In this document: piece by piece, positions 18,761 to 29,100 of the stretch
Layout of the letters: each line of letters starts with the position of its first letter
Numbering within the stretch: position 1 is the stretch's first letter
Source of the DNA: Tistrella mobilis KA081020-065
GTDB taxonomy: Bacteria; Pseudomonadota; Alphaproteobacteria; Tistrellales; Tistrellaceae
DNA length: 64,000 nt
Direction: 5' to 3'
Assembly (NCBI RefSeq): GCF_000264455.2
Contig: NC_017956.1
Span: 1,657,501-1,721,500, forward strand
Translations under genes and position numbers: made by a program
Notes under the pieces: generated by a model
Told to the model about the DNA's origin: nothing
The model's input: the letters and a program-made list of their open reading frames with translations, nothing else
The model's database searches: none

Positions 18761-19794
18761 TGCCGCAACCGCCGCTCAACGGCGACGACGAGGGCGGGCT
18801 TCGCGCCGAGCCGCGCCGGCCCGCCGCAGGGCCGCGGCCGCCGCGCGACGACGATTTCGAGCCCGCCGGCCATGTCCCGCTGCCGCGGCGCCATCGCCTG
18901 CGTCCGGTCGCCGTGGCGGCGGCGCTGATCCTGTTCGGCGGCCTGGTCTGGTACGCCTTCGATCAGCGCGATGTGTCGATGCGCGACGCACCGCCGCCAC
19001 TGATCACCGCCGATCAGACGCCGATGAAGTCGCTGCCCAAGGATCCCGGCGGCATGGAAGTGCCGCATCGCGACAAGACCGTCTACGACGCGCTCGGCGG
19101 TGGCACCGAAACCGGGACGGAGCCCGAGCGGGCGCCGGTGGAGCGGCTGATGCCGCCGCCAGAGGACCCCATCCTGCCCGAACCGGATGAAGGTGCGCTG
19201 GTGGCCGAGGCGCCGGACGCGGCCGGGCAGGAGGTTGCGCAGGCCCAGAACCAGACGCCGGAGCAGCCGGCCGTGCAGGAGGCGCCGGCCCAGGCGGCGC
19301 CGGTTCCCGCCCAGCCGCAGCCTCAAGCGCCTGCCGAGACGCCGAAACCGGTGGAACAGGCGAAGCCCGCCCCCGAGGCCCCGAAGCCGGTCGAGCCGGC
19401 CAAACCCGTGGAGCCCGCCAAACCCGTCGAACAGGCCAAGCCCGTCGAGCAGACGAAGCCGGCCGAAGCCCCGAAGCCTGTGGAGCCGCCGAAGTCTCCC
19501 GATCTGCGCGACGTGCGCACCGGCGCCGACGCGACTGCCTCGCTGGCCGGCTGGAAGGTTCAGCTGGGAGCCTTCGGCGACGAGGCCGGCGCGCGCAAGG
19601 GCTGGGACACATTGCGCACCCGTAACAAGGAACTGGTCGCCGGCCTGCAGCCGGTGATCGTTCCGGTCAAGGTGAAGGACAAGGGTACCTTGTATCGACT
19701 CCAGGCCGGTCCGCTGGCCGACGGTGCCGCCGCCAAGGCGCTCTGCGGCCGCTTTGCCCAGGCGAAGCTCGCCTGTTTTCCGGTGGCACCATGA
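18760..19794 (+). CDS. SPOR domain-containing membrane protein
   Basis: 344 aa, probably a bitopic septal protein. A cytoplasmic basic/acidic N-terminus leads to one membrane helix (about residues 47-66, LRPVAVAAALILFGGLVWYA). A long periplasmic Pro/Ala/Lys-rich linker follows, with imperfect repeats of KPVEPAK/KPVEQAK at residues 185-245. The C-terminal 75 residues are a SPOR domain (GWKVQLGAFGDEAGARKGWDTLR ... YRLQAGPLADGAAAKALCGRF), which binds denuded glycan at division sites. It overlaps argS and nagZ at its ends. Confidence 0.88.
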   Translation: MPQPPLNGDDEGGLRAEPRRPAAGPRPPRDDDFEPAGHVPLPRRHRLRPVAVAAALILFGGLVWYAFDQRDVSMRDAPPPLITADQTPMKSLPKDPGGMEVPHRDKTVYDALGGGTETGTEPERAPVERLMPPPEDPILPEPDEGALVAEAPDAAGQEVAQAQNQTPEQPAVQEAPAQAAPVPAQPQPQAPAETPKPVEQAKPAPEAPKPVEPAKPVEPAKPVEQAKPVEQTKPAEAPKPVEPPKSPDLRDVRTGADATASLAGWKVQLGAFGDEAGARKGWDTLRTRNKELVAGLQPVIVPVKVKDKGTLYRLQAGPLADGAAAKALCGRFAQAKLACFPVAP

Positions 19795-20837
19795 GCACGC
19801 CCGCAACCCCCTCGTGTCCGGCCGATCTGCGCCCGATCATCATCGGCTGTCAGGGGCTGAAGCTGACGGCAGAGGAACGGGCGATCATCGCCGGCGAGCG
19901 CCCGCTGGGGCTGATCGTGTTCGCCCGAAATGTCGACGAACCCGAGCAGCTGTCGGCGCTGGTCGCTGAATTCCGCGAGGCGGCCGGCAATCCCTATGCC
20001 CCCGTCCTGATCGACCAGGAGGGCGGACGTGTCCGTCGGCTGAAGCCGCCGCATTGGGGTGTGGTGCCGCCGGCGGGGACCATCGGCCGCCTGCATGCCA
20101 AGGATCCCGCGGCCGGGCTGACGGCTGCCCGGCTGACCGGCCGGCTGATTGGTCATGACCTGATCTCGCTCGGCATCGACGTCAATTGTGCGCCGGTGGC
20201 CGATATCCGCTTCGCCCATGCTCATGAAGTGATCGGCGATCGTGCCTATTGCGCCGATCCGGTCAAGGTGGCGGCACTGGCCGGCGCCATGGCGGCGGGG
20301 CTGGGCGAGGCCGGCGTGCAGCCGGTGGTGAAGCACATCCCCGGCCATGGCCGGGCCGAGACCGACAGCCATGCGGAACTGCCGGTGGTCGATGCCGATC
20401 TGGAGGCGCTTCGGGCAGCCGATTTCGCCCCCTTCCTGGCGCTCAACCGCCTGCCCTGGGCGATGACCGCCCATGTCGCCTATCCGGCGATCGACCCCGA
20501 CCTGCCGGCGACCCTGTCGGCAAAGGTGATCGACGAGGTGATCCGCCGCGAAATCGGCTTCGACGGCGTGCTGCTGTCCGACGACGTCTGCATGGCGGCG
20601 CTGGAGGGCGACATGTCCTGGCGGGCGAATTCGGCGCTGGCGGCCGGTTGTGATGCGGTGCTCCACTGCAACGGCAACACGGCCGAAACCCGTGCGGTGC
20701 TGGAAGCGGCCCCCCTGGTGACGGCCGAAGCCCGGCGGCGGCTGACGGCGGCGGCGGCCTGGGCGGCGAAGCGCCGTTCGGCCCAGCTGGATGTTTCAGC
20801 CGATCGCAAGGCGCTTGCCGGCCTGATCGGCGACTGA
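19791..20837 (+). CDS. nagZ: Beta-N-acetylhexosaminidase NagZ
   Basis: 348 aa glycoside hydrolase family 3 enzyme, cytoplasmic, removing N-acetylglucosamine from muropeptides during peptidoglycan recycling. Diagnostic residues: VLIDQEGGRVRRL, and the mobile catalytic loop KHIPGHGRAETDSHAELPVVD, which holds the His/Asp acid-base dyad. The nucleophile Asp is in LLSDDVCMAAL. The gene overlaps the SPOR gene by 4 bp (ATGA), fitting cell-wall maintenance. Confidence 0.96.
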   Translation: MSTPATPSCPADLRPIIIGCQGLKLTAEERAIIAGERPLGLIVFARNVDEPEQLSALVAEFREAAGNPYAPVLIDQEGGRVRRLKPPHWGVVPPAGTIGRLHAKDPAAGLTAARLTGRLIGHDLISLGIDVNCAPVADIRFAHAHEVIGDRAYCADPVKVAALAGAMAAGLGEAGVQPVVKHIPGHGRAETDSHAELPVVDADLEALRAADFAPFLALNRLPWAMTAHVAYPAIDPDLPATLSAKVIDEVIRREIGFDGVLLSDDVCMAALEGDMSWRANSALAAGCDAVLHCNGNTAETRAVLEAAPLVTAEARRRLTAAAAWAAKRRSAQLDVSADRKALAGLIGD

Positions 20838-20858
20838 CCGGGTTCGGGGGCCGGTGAC

Positions 20859-21788
20859 ATGGCCGGCGACATCGGGCATGGCCCCATATCGGACATGACG
20901 GCATCGGACGCGGCGGCGGCGCCGCGTCCGATGCAGCTTGTCCTGGACCTCGACGGTTTCGAAGGGCCGATCGACCTACTGCTGTCGCTCGCCCGCGACC
21001 AGAAGGTCGATCTGCAGAAGATCTCCATCACCCGGCTGGCCGATCAGTATCTGGGCTTCATCGCCGAGGCCCGCCGCCGCCATCTGGAACTGGCGGCCGA
21101 TTATCTGGTGATGGCCGCCTGGCTCACCTACCTGAAATCGCGCCTGCTGCTGCCGGACGAGGCGCCGTCTGCGGACGAAGACGAGCCCTCGGCCGAGGAG
21201 ATGGCGGCGGCCCTGGCCCTGCGGCTGCGCCGGCTGGAGGCGATGCGGCGGGCGGGCGAGGTGTTGCGCGCCCGGCCGCGGCTGCTGCTGGACCGGTTTC
21301 CCGCGGGCGGGGCAGGGGCGGCGGTCAGGATCGTGGAGCGCCAGGCGACCGACGGCTATGGTGACCTGATCGCTGCCTATGCCCGGATCGCCGAGCGACG
21401 CTTTCGCAATGTGCTGACGGTCACCCCGTCGCGGCTGATGACCATCGATCAGGCGATCGAGCGGCTGGGAGCGATGCTGCCCGGGCTGCCGCGGCGCTGG
21501 GTGCCGCTGATCGGCCTGCTGCCCGATCTGCCGGCCCCCCGGCCGCTGCCGGCGACGGGCGACCCGCTGGCCATGGCGGCGGCCGAGGTGGCGGCTGCGC
21601 GCGCCAGACGGCTGGAGCGACGCTCCGCCCTGGCGGCCAGTTTTGTGGCGGTGCTGGAACTGGCCCGTCAGGGCCGGCTTGCGGTGGCACAGAGGCAAGG
21701 CGGCGGGCCGCTGATGGTACATCCGGACGCCCGGGCCCCTATGGACGAGGTTCCGACGGATGACGAGGAGGGCGGAGATGAGCGGTGA
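20859..21788 (+). CDS. scpA: Segregation and condensation protein A
   Basis: 309 aa kleisin subunit of the SMC-ScpAB condensin. The N-terminal SMC-neck-binding region is typical: LVLDLDGFEGPIDLLLSLARDQKVDLQKISITRLADQYLGFI, then LELAADYLVMAAWLTYLKSRLLLP. The C-terminal winged helix (LAASFVAVLELARQGRLAVAQRQGGGPLMV) binds the SMC head. It overlaps the start of scpB. The ATG at 20859 is the first candidate; a start near residue 13 (Met) is also possible. Confidence 0.95.
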   Translation: MAGDIGHGPISDMTASDAAAAPRPMQLVLDLDGFEGPIDLLLSLARDQKVDLQKISITRLADQYLGFIAEARRRHLELAADYLVMAAWLTYLKSRLLLPDEAPSADEDEPSAEEMAAALALRLRRLEAMRRAGEVLRARPRLLLDRFPAGGAGAAVRIVERQATDGYGDLIAAYARIAERRFRNVLTVTPSRLMTIDQAIERLGAMLPGLPRRWVPLIGLLPDLPAPRPLPATGDPLAMAAAEVAAARARRLERRSALAASFVAVLELARQGRLAVAQRQGGGPLMVHPDARAPMDEVPTDDEEGGDER

Positions 21789-22455
21789 CGACACGGAGCG
21801 TTTCGCCCATGCGCGCCGCGTGATCGAGGCGGTGCTCTTCGCCAGCGCCGAGCCGCTCGGCCGTGACCGGTTGGCCGAGTATCTGCCGGCGGGGGCTCCG
21901 ATCGATGCCGTGCTGGACAGTCTTGCCGCCGATTATGCCGGGCGCGGGGTGGAGCTGGTGCGCCGCGACGACGCCTGGGCCTTCCGTACCGCCCCCGATC
22001 TGGCCCCGCATCTGCAGGCGCGGGTGGTGGAGCCGCGCCGGCTGGGGCGGGCGGCGCTGGAGGTGCTGGCGATCATCGCCTATCACCAGCCGGTGACCCG
22101 GGCCGAGATCGAGGAAATCCGCGGCGTGGCCCTGGCGCGCGGGACGCTGGACCTGCTGATCGAAACCGGTTTCGTGCGCCCCCGCGGTCGGCGGCAGGCG
22201 GTGGGGCGACCGCTCGAATGGGCGACGACGCCTCATTTTCTGGATCATTTCGACCTGTCGTCACTGGCCGACCTGCCGGGGCTGGACGAATTGAAGGCGG
22301 CCGGCCTGCTGGGACAGGGGCGCGGCATCGCCGATTATGCCGCCGATCAGGAACAGCCGGCCCTGCCGCTGGAACCCCGCCCGAAGCCGAGCGGACGGCT
22401 TGGCGGCTTCACAGCGGGGCTCGATGGCGGCGATAGCGAGCCAGGGGAGATGTGA
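21778..22455 (+). CDS. scpB: Segregation and condensation protein B
   Basis: 225 aa from ATG 21778, which has a strong site (gaggaggg) and overlaps the scpA stop; an upstream ATG at 21760 lies within scpA. Tandem winged-helix domains: ARRVIEAVLFASAEPLGRDRLAEYLP and ALEVLAIIAYHQPVTRAEIEEIRGVA, ending with RGRRQAVGRPLEWATTPHFLDHFDL. It is the last gene of the dgt-scpB run; in most alphaproteobacteria tatA follows directly, but here it lies 25.8 kb away. Confidence 0.95.
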   Translation: MSGDDTERFAHARRVIEAVLFASAEPLGRDRLAEYLPAGAPIDAVLDSLAADYAGRGVELVRRDDAWAFRTAPDLAPHLQARVVEPRRLGRAALEVLAIIAYHQPVTRAEIEEIRGVALARGTLDLLIETGFVRPRGRRQAVGRPLEWATTPHFLDHFDLSSLADLPGLDELKAAGLLGQGRGIADYAADQEQPALPLEPRPKPSGRLGGFTAGLDGGDSEPGEM

Positions 22456-22618
22456 GCCAGGGTGGGCGACGGGCGACGTTAACGATGATTGATCCGGTCA
22501 ACGTCAGCGCTTGCAGGCCTGTGCTCGGCAGGGAAGGTTCGGCGGTCGATGGACAGCATTCGCCCGGGGAGCTAGCTTTGGGGCGGGATGCGGGTACGGG
22601 GGTGATGTCGGTCCGACG

Positions 22619-23875
22619 ATGAATGCCAGCGGTATTTTCCGGAAGGCGGCCCTCGACCGTCTGTCTTCCCCCGAACAGCTTGATCAGACACTGACCGTCG
22701 CGAGCCCCCGGGGCTGGGCAGCGGCGCTTGTCGTGGCGGCGGCCATGACCGGGGTCGTGGTCTGGTCGGTGGTGGGGACGATCCCCGTGCGCAAGGCCGG
22801 GCAAGGGTTGCTGATCGCCGAAGGCGGCCGGGTTCTGGATGCCTCGGCGCTGGGGGCCGGGACGCTGTCCGAGCTTCTGGTCGGGCTGGGAGACGAGGTC
22901 ACGGCCGGTGAGCCGGTGGCGCGGATCTCCAACCCGGATCTCGCCCTGCAGCTTGCCAATCTGCGGGCGGTGGTGGCGGAACGCCGCGATGCCCGCACCC
23001 GGCTGGAGCAGGATCTTGCCGAGGAAGCGCGCCTGCGGGAGGCGAGCCTGACCGCCCAGCGCGAGGCGCTGGACACCCGCCTCAATGCCGCGCGCAGCCG
23101 GCTGGCCTATCAGCAGGGGCGTCTTTCGGATCTGGAGGCCCTGTTGGCCCAGAAGGTGGTGACGCGCGATGCGCTCGCCCGGGCCCGCGACGAGGTCGCC
23201 CAGGCCCGCCAGGATCTGGCCGAGATCGAAAGCGGCACCGCCGATCTCCGCTCGCGGAAGATCGAGGCCGAGATCGCAGCCGAGCGCCGCCGCCGCGAGG
23301 CCGACGAGGCGATCGCCGAGGCGGAGCGCCGTGTTGCCGAGCTGGAGGCCCGGGCCGCCCGCGGCGCGGTGGTGACGGCACCCGAGACGGGGCGGGTGAC
23401 CGAGATCAAGCAGCTGCCCGGCGCCCAGCTGAGCGCCGGCCAGGCGGTGCTGGCCCTGCAGACCGGCGGCGAGACGCTGGAAGTGGTGATGTTCGTGCCG
23501 CCGGCCGACGGCAAGGCTATCCGGCCCGGCATGCCGGTGCAGATCAGCCCGTCGACGGCGCCGCGCGAGAGCTTCGGTACGCTGACCGGCGAACTGGTCT
23601 CGGTGTCGGACTTCCCGGTCTCGACCGACGGCATCCGGGCGATCGTCGACAATCCCGGACTTGTCGAGAGCTTCGTTCAGGCGGGCCCGCCCTTCCTGGC
23701 CCGGGTCCGCATCGATCGGGATCCGTCGAGCACCTCGGGCTATCGCTGGACCTCGTCCAAGGGCAGCGATCTTGCGCTTTCGGCCGGTACGCTGGCCTCG
23801 GTCGAGGTCGAGACCGCGACCGAGCGGCCCATCGACATGGTGATCCCGCTGCTCAAGGAGTGGACCGGGCTGTGA
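22619..23875 (+). CDS. NHLP bacteriocin system secretion protein (HlyD-like adaptor)
   Basis: 418 aa from ATG 22619; the upstream extension in frame has no coding look. One membrane helix at about residues 35-56 (WAAALVVAAAMTGVVVWSVVG) is followed by a lipoyl half-motif (GAGTLSELLVGLGDEVTAGEPVARI), a long coiled coil (residues about 105-245, Ala/Arg/Glu-rich), the second lipoyl half (VVTAPETGRVTEIKQLPGAQLSAGQAVLAL) and a beta-barrel. This is the layout of the TIGR03794 adaptor of NHLP systems: the periplasmic bridge between ABC exporter and TolC. The next gene overlaps its stop (GTGA). Confidence 0.88.
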   Translation: MNASGIFRKAALDRLSSPEQLDQTLTVASPRGWAAALVVAAAMTGVVVWSVVGTIPVRKAGQGLLIAEGGRVLDASALGAGTLSELLVGLGDEVTAGEPVARISNPDLALQLANLRAVVAERRDARTRLEQDLAEEARLREASLTAQREALDTRLNAARSRLAYQQGRLSDLEALLAQKVVTRDALARARDEVAQARQDLAEIESGTADLRSRKIEAEIAAERRRREADEAIAEAERRVAELEARAARGAVVTAPETGRVTEIKQLPGAQLSAGQAVLALQTGGETLEVVMFVPPADGKAIRPGMPVQISPSTAPRESFGTLTGELVSVSDFPVSTDGIRAIVDNPGLVESFVQAGPPFLARVRIDRDPSSTSGYRWTSSKGSDLALSAGTLASVEVETATERPIDMVIPLLKEWTGL

Positions 23876-26136
23876 CCGCGCCTGCCGCGGCGCCCGCCGC
23901 CCCTGAAAGCCTGATCAAGCCCAACGCGCCGCAGGGCGGGCGCCGCTTCCGTGTGCCGACCATTCTGCAGATGGAGGCGACCGAATGCGGTGCCGCCTCG
24001 CTTGCGATGATCATGGCCCATCACGGGCTCTGGCTGCCGCTCGAGGTGCTGCGCCGGGAATGTGGCGTGTCGCGCGACGGCTCCAAGGCCGCCAATCTGC
24101 TCAGGGCCGCGCGTCGCTACGGCTTCGAGGCCCGCGGCTACCGGCGCGAGCCCGACAGCGTGGTCAACCTGCCCTTCCCGATGATCGTGTTCTGGAACTT
24201 CAACCATTTCGTGGTTCTGGAAGGGGTGGATGCGAAGCGCGACCGGGTCTGGATCAATGATCCGGCCATGGGGCCGCGGGCGATGACGGTGGAGGAATTC
24301 GACCAGGGCTTCACCGGCGTGTGTCTGGCTTTCCGGCCGACGCCGGAGTTCAAGCGCGGCGGTCGCCCGCCGGGGCTGTTCAAGGCCTTTGCCGAACGGC
24401 TGCGCGGCAGCGGCCCGGCACTCGCCATGGTGCTGATGCTGACCCTGATGCTGGTGCTGCCGGGGCTGGCGCTGCCGGTCTTCTCCAAGCTTTTCGTCGA
24501 CGGCGTGCTGATCGGCGACGAGCAGGACTGGCTGAAACCGCTGCTGATCGGCATCGGGCTGACCGCGATCATCCGGGCCGGGCTCGACTGGGCGCAGATG
24601 CGCTATCTGGCCCGGCTGGAACTGAAGCTGGCGATTTCGGGCTCGGCCAAACTGCTCTGGCATGTTTTCCGGCTGCCGGTCGAATTCTTCCTTCAGCGCT
24701 ATCACGGCGACGTGGCGATGCGGGTCGAATCCGGTGACCGGATCGCCCAGCTGCTGTCGGGCGAATTCGCGACCAATGCGGTCGGGCTGGTGACCATGGT
24801 CTTTTATGCCGTGGTCATGATCGGCTATTCGCCGCTGCTGGGGGCTGTGGGGATCGGCCTCGCCCTGGTCAATGCGGTGGTACTGAAACTGGCCCAGCGT
24901 GCGCGGGAGGATGGCGGCCGGCGTCTTGCCCGCGAACAGGGCGCCCTGGCGGCGACGTCCATGAGCGGCATCCAGCTGCTGGAGACCCTGAAGGCGAGCG
25001 GTGGTGAAAGCGATTTCTTCGCCCGCTGGGCCGGGGTCCATGCCCGATATTTGAACGCCTTGCAGCAGGTCGGCCGGATCACGTCCTGGGTCAATGCGGT
25101 GCCGGCCTTCATGGCGGCACTCACCTCGGCCGTGATCCTGGGCATCGGCGGGCTGGAGGTGATGTCGGGCGCCATCACGGTCGGCGGCCTGGTGGCGGTG
25201 CAGAGCCTGCTCGCCAGCTTTTCGGCGCCGATTGCCGGGCTGATGCAGTTCGGCGGCGAGTTGCATGCGATCAAGGGCCAGGTCGCCCGGATCGACGACG
25301 TGCTGCGTTATGACGTGGACCCCACGCTCGATACCACCGAAAAGGTGATGCGGATCGATGCACCCTCGGGCCGCAGGCTGCCGCAGCGTCTGCGCGGCGA
25401 AGTGCGGATCGAGAACCTGACCTTCGGGTACAACAAGGCCGAAGCGCCGCTGATCGACGATTTCTCCCTGACCATCCGCCCGGGCCAGCGCGTGGCGCTG
25501 GTCGGCGGATCGGGCAGCGGCAAGTCGACAGTGGCGCGTGTGGTCTGCGGGCTCTACCGGCCGTGGAGCGGGCGGGTGCTGTTCGACGGCATTCCCGCCG
25601 AAGACCTGCCCCATGCCTATTTCGCCGGCTCCATCGCCTCGGTCGACCAGGACATCTTCCTGTTCGAAGGCACGGTGCGCGAAAACGTCACCATGTGGGA
25701 CGATACGATCGGCGAGGCCGCCGTCACCCGGGCCCTGCGGGACGCGGCGCTGCTGGACCTGATCGAGGCGCGACCCGGCCGCTACGACTCCCCCGTGGCC
25801 GAGAACGGCGCCAATTTCAGTGGCGGCCAGCGTCAGCGGCTGGAGATCGCCCGTGCGCTGGTCGGCGACCCGGCGGTGCTGATCCTGGACGAGGCGACCA
25901 GTGCGCTCGACACCCAGATCGAGAAGATCATCGACGAGCGCCTGCGCCATCGCGGCTGCACCTGCCTGATCGTCGCCCACCGGCTGTCGACCATCCGCGA
26001 TTGCGACGAGATCATCGTACTGGAACGGGGGCGTATCGCCCAGCGCGGCCGGCATGAGGACATGATCCGCGAGGACGGCCCCTATGCGCGGCTGATCCGG
26101 TCCGAACAGGCCGATGCGGCCAGGGGGCGCGGATGA
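23872..26136 (+). CDS. NHLP-family export ABC transporter, peptidase/permease/ATPase
   Basis: 754 aa from GTG 23872, with AAGGAG upstream and a 4-bp overlap with the adaptor. The N-terminal C39 peptidase is complete: oxyanion Gln33, Cys39 (EATECGAASLAMIMAHHG), His112 (FNHFVVLEG) and Asp130 (INDPAMG). It cleaves leaders after a double glycine. Residues about 180-460 form the six-helix ABC permease. The ATPase carries GGSGSGKST, SGGQRQRLEIARAL and LILDEATSALD. The TIGR03796 type fits the two precursor genes at 31.2-31.9 kb, which both carry GG motifs. Confidence 0.93.
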   Translation: MTAPAAAPAAPESLIKPNAPQGGRRFRVPTILQMEATECGAASLAMIMAHHGLWLPLEVLRRECGVSRDGSKAANLLRAARRYGFEARGYRREPDSVVNLPFPMIVFWNFNHFVVLEGVDAKRDRVWINDPAMGPRAMTVEEFDQGFTGVCLAFRPTPEFKRGGRPPGLFKAFAERLRGSGPALAMVLMLTLMLVLPGLALPVFSKLFVDGVLIGDEQDWLKPLLIGIGLTAIIRAGLDWAQMRYLARLELKLAISGSAKLLWHVFRLPVEFFLQRYHGDVAMRVESGDRIAQLLSGEFATNAVGLVTMVFYAVVMIGYSPLLGAVGIGLALVNAVVLKLAQRAREDGGRRLAREQGALAATSMSGIQLLETLKASGGESDFFARWAGVHARYLNALQQVGRITSWVNAVPAFMAALTSAVILGIGGLEVMSGAITVGGLVAVQSLLASFSAPIAGLMQFGGELHAIKGQVARIDDVLRYDVDPTLDTTEKVMRIDAPSGRRLPQRLRGEVRIENLTFGYNKAEAPLIDDFSLTIRPGQRVALVGGSGSGKSTVARVVCGLYRPWSGRVLFDGIPAEDLPHAYFAGSIASVDQDIFLFEGTVRENVTMWDDTIGEAAVTRALRDAALLDLIEARPGRYDSPVAENGANFSGGQRQRLEIARALVGDPAVLILDEATSALDTQIEKIIDERLRHRGCTCLIVAHRLSTIRDCDEIIVLERGRIAQRGRHEDMIREDGPYARLIRSEQADAARGRG

Positions 26137-29100
26137 CCGCGGCATCCTCCGAAAGCGCCGGTCTGCCGGCGATCGATCCGGAACTCGTCGAGGCCAAGGC
26201 CGAACTGCTGGCCAGGATCGACGGCGTGCGGCGCCAGGTCGGCTATCACAATCCCTTCCTGCTCGACCGCCCCGATCTCATCTGGCTGGTGCTGGAAGGC
26301 GCGGTCGATCTTTATGCCGTGCCGGTGCGTGACGGCGAGGTGATCGGCGTCGGCATTCATGTCGGCCGGGTGCCGGCCGGCGAACTGGTGTTCTCGCCCG
26401 GCCTGGTGCCGTCGGCGGGGGCGCTGGTCGCGGCGGAAGAGGGAGCCGATCTGGCGCTCCGTGCCGTCGCCGTGATGGGCACAGAACTCTTCGAGGCGAA
26501 GCGCGCCGACGTTGCCGAGGGCGATTTCGACCTGATCGTGGTCGACTGGCTGGACCGCTGGATCGGCCATATGGCCGGGCTTGCAGTGCCGGGCGCCGGT
26601 GCCCGCGCGGCCGAGCTGCTGGAAGCCGAGCCGGGCCAGGAGGTGCCGGCCGGCCGGGTGCTGGGGCCGCAGCCCGAAGACGTGATCTGGGTTCAGTGCA
26701 ACAGCGGTCGGGTGCGGCTGATGGGTCTGCCGGAGCTGGAATACGGCCGCAATGACCCGCCGATACCGGTCGCCCGCCATCTCTGGGTCGAGACGGCCGA
26801 GGATGCGATCCTCTCGCCGGCCTATACGCCGACGGTGCTGTTCCGCGACATGGCCTGGGAGGCGCTGGACGCTTTCCACCACATGGTGCTGACGGCCACA
26901 GCCCGGCGGCTCGCCGAGGCGGCCGAGCAGGATGGCGGCCGGCTGGAAACCCGTCGGGATGCCAGCCGGCGCCGGTTCGAGACCTCGCTCGGCCGCATCG
27001 GGCGCCTGCTCGACCGGCACGGGCAGACGGAGACGGCCGGTCTTGCCGAGGGCGCCGGCCCGCTCATTGCCGCGGTCGACCGTGTGGCCCGCGAGACCGG
27101 GATCGACCCGGCCTCGCGCGGCGCGAAGCCACGCGGCAGACGGGTGCTCGACATCGCCCAGAGCCTGAGGCTGCGCTGTCGGCGGGTGACGCTGACCGGC
27201 GACTGGTGGCGCCGCCCGGGCGCGCCCCTCGTCGCCTTCATCGGTGAGACCGGGGTGGGCGAGCGCGGCCGGCCCGTGGCCCTGCTGCCCGCTGCCGATG
27301 GCCGCTGGCGGCTGGTCGATCCCGAGACCGACGGGCCGGCCGGGCCGGGCCGGCCGGTCACCCGTGCCGAGGTCGACAGCCTGAGCGGCGAGGGCTGGAT
27401 GCTCTACCGGCCGTTCCCGGCCAAGCCGATGTCGGTGGGAGAGGTCTGGCGGTTCGGCCTGTACGGCCTGAAAGGCGACGTCCGCACGATCATGACCTGC
27501 GGGCTGCTGGCGGCGCTGACCGGCCTGCTGACCCCGATCGCCAGCGGGGCGCTGTTTTCCAACGTTATTCCGCGGGCCGATCTGCAGACCCATCTCTGGG
27601 TGGTGCTGGCGCTGCTGGCGGGCGCGGTCGGCATCCTGACCTTCGCCGTGGTGCGCGGCATTGCGCTGCTGCGCCTGCAGGCGACCATGGACAGCTCGGT
27701 ACAATCGGCGGTCTGGGACAGGCTGCTTGCCCTGCCGGCGCCGTTCTTCCGCCGGTTCACCGGCGGTGATCTGGCCGATCGCGCCAACAGCGTTTCGGCG
27801 ATCCGGGAATTGCTGACCGGCTCGGCGCTACAGGTGGGGTTGGACGCCCTGTTTTCGCTGGTCAGCCTGGCCCTGCTGTTCTGGTACAGCGCGAAGCTCG
27901 CCCTGGTCGCACTGGGCGTGCTGCTGGTCCAGGTGCTGGTCACCGGCATTCTGCTCAGGATCCAGCTGCCCGATCAGCGGGCGCTGCTCAGCCTGGGCGG
28001 GCGGATCGAGGGGCTGGTCTTCCAGCTGTTGACGGGACTGTCCAAGCTGCGAGTGTCTGCGGCCGAACCGCGCGCCTTCGCCCGCTGGGCCGAAGAATTC
28101 TCGGTGCGCAAGCGGCTGACCTATCGGGTGCGGCTGAATGCGGCGGCGCAGGCGGCGCTGGCGCAGCTGTTCCCCGTGCTGGGCACGCTGGCGGTTTATC
28201 TCTCGGTCGCGACCCTGCTGACCGGGCCGGACGGCCGGCCGGAATTCGGTATCGGCCCGTTCATGGCCTTCACCGCCGCTTTCGGCCAGCTGACCATGGC
28301 GATGACCTCTCTGGTCGCGACGGCCGGCACCGTGCTCGCCATCGTCCCGCTTTACGAACGGGTGACGCCGATCCTGACCGAGATGCCCGAGATCACCCCC
28401 GACCGGGCCCATCCGGGCGAGATCACCGGCCGGATCGAGTTCTCTCACGTCACTTTCGCTTACGCACCCGATGCGCCGCCGGTGCTGGATGATCTGTCGC
28501 TGACGATCGAGTCGGGCGGCTATATCGCCTTCGTCGGCGAAAGCGGCTCGGGCAAGTCGACCCTGCTGCGCCTGCTGCTCGGTTTCGAGCTGCCGCAATC
28601 GGGCGGTGTCTATTTCGACGGCATGGATCAGGCCGGCCTGGACCTGACGGCACTCCGCCGGCAGATCGGCGTGGTGCTGCAGAACGGCCGGCTGATGTCG
28701 GGCAGCATTTTCGACAACATCGTCGGCTCGTGGCCGCTGACCCAGGATGATGCCTGGGCGGCAGCGCGGCTTGCAGGCCTGGACGAGGATATCCGGGCCC
28801 TGCCCATGGGCATGCACACGGTGCTGTCGGAAGGTGGCGGCACACTCTCGGGCGGGCAGCGCCAGCGGCTGATGATCGCCCGGGCCCTGGTCCACCGGCC
28901 ACGCATCCTGGTGCTGGACGAGGCGACAAGCGCGCTCGACAACCGCACCCAGGCGATCGTCAATGACAGCATTTCGAAGCTGAACATGACCCGGATCGTG
29001 GTCGCGCATCGCCTGTCGACCATTCAGGACGCCCATCAGATCTATGTCATGAAATCCGGCCGGCTGGTGGAGCAGGGCGACTATCGCAGCCTGATGGCGC

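Noticed and set aside
22489-22501. TTGA-TCCGG-TCAA before the NHLP adaptor as an FNR box
   Set aside because: Spacer between TTGA and TCAA is five bases, while FNR/FixK sites have six.
23740-26145. 801-codon minus-strand open frame over the first NHLP ABC exporter
   Set aside because: Arg/Gln/His-rich shadow of a GC-rich gene; no family similarity. The same applies to long opposite frames at 13196-14590, 17003-18757 and 10548-12563.
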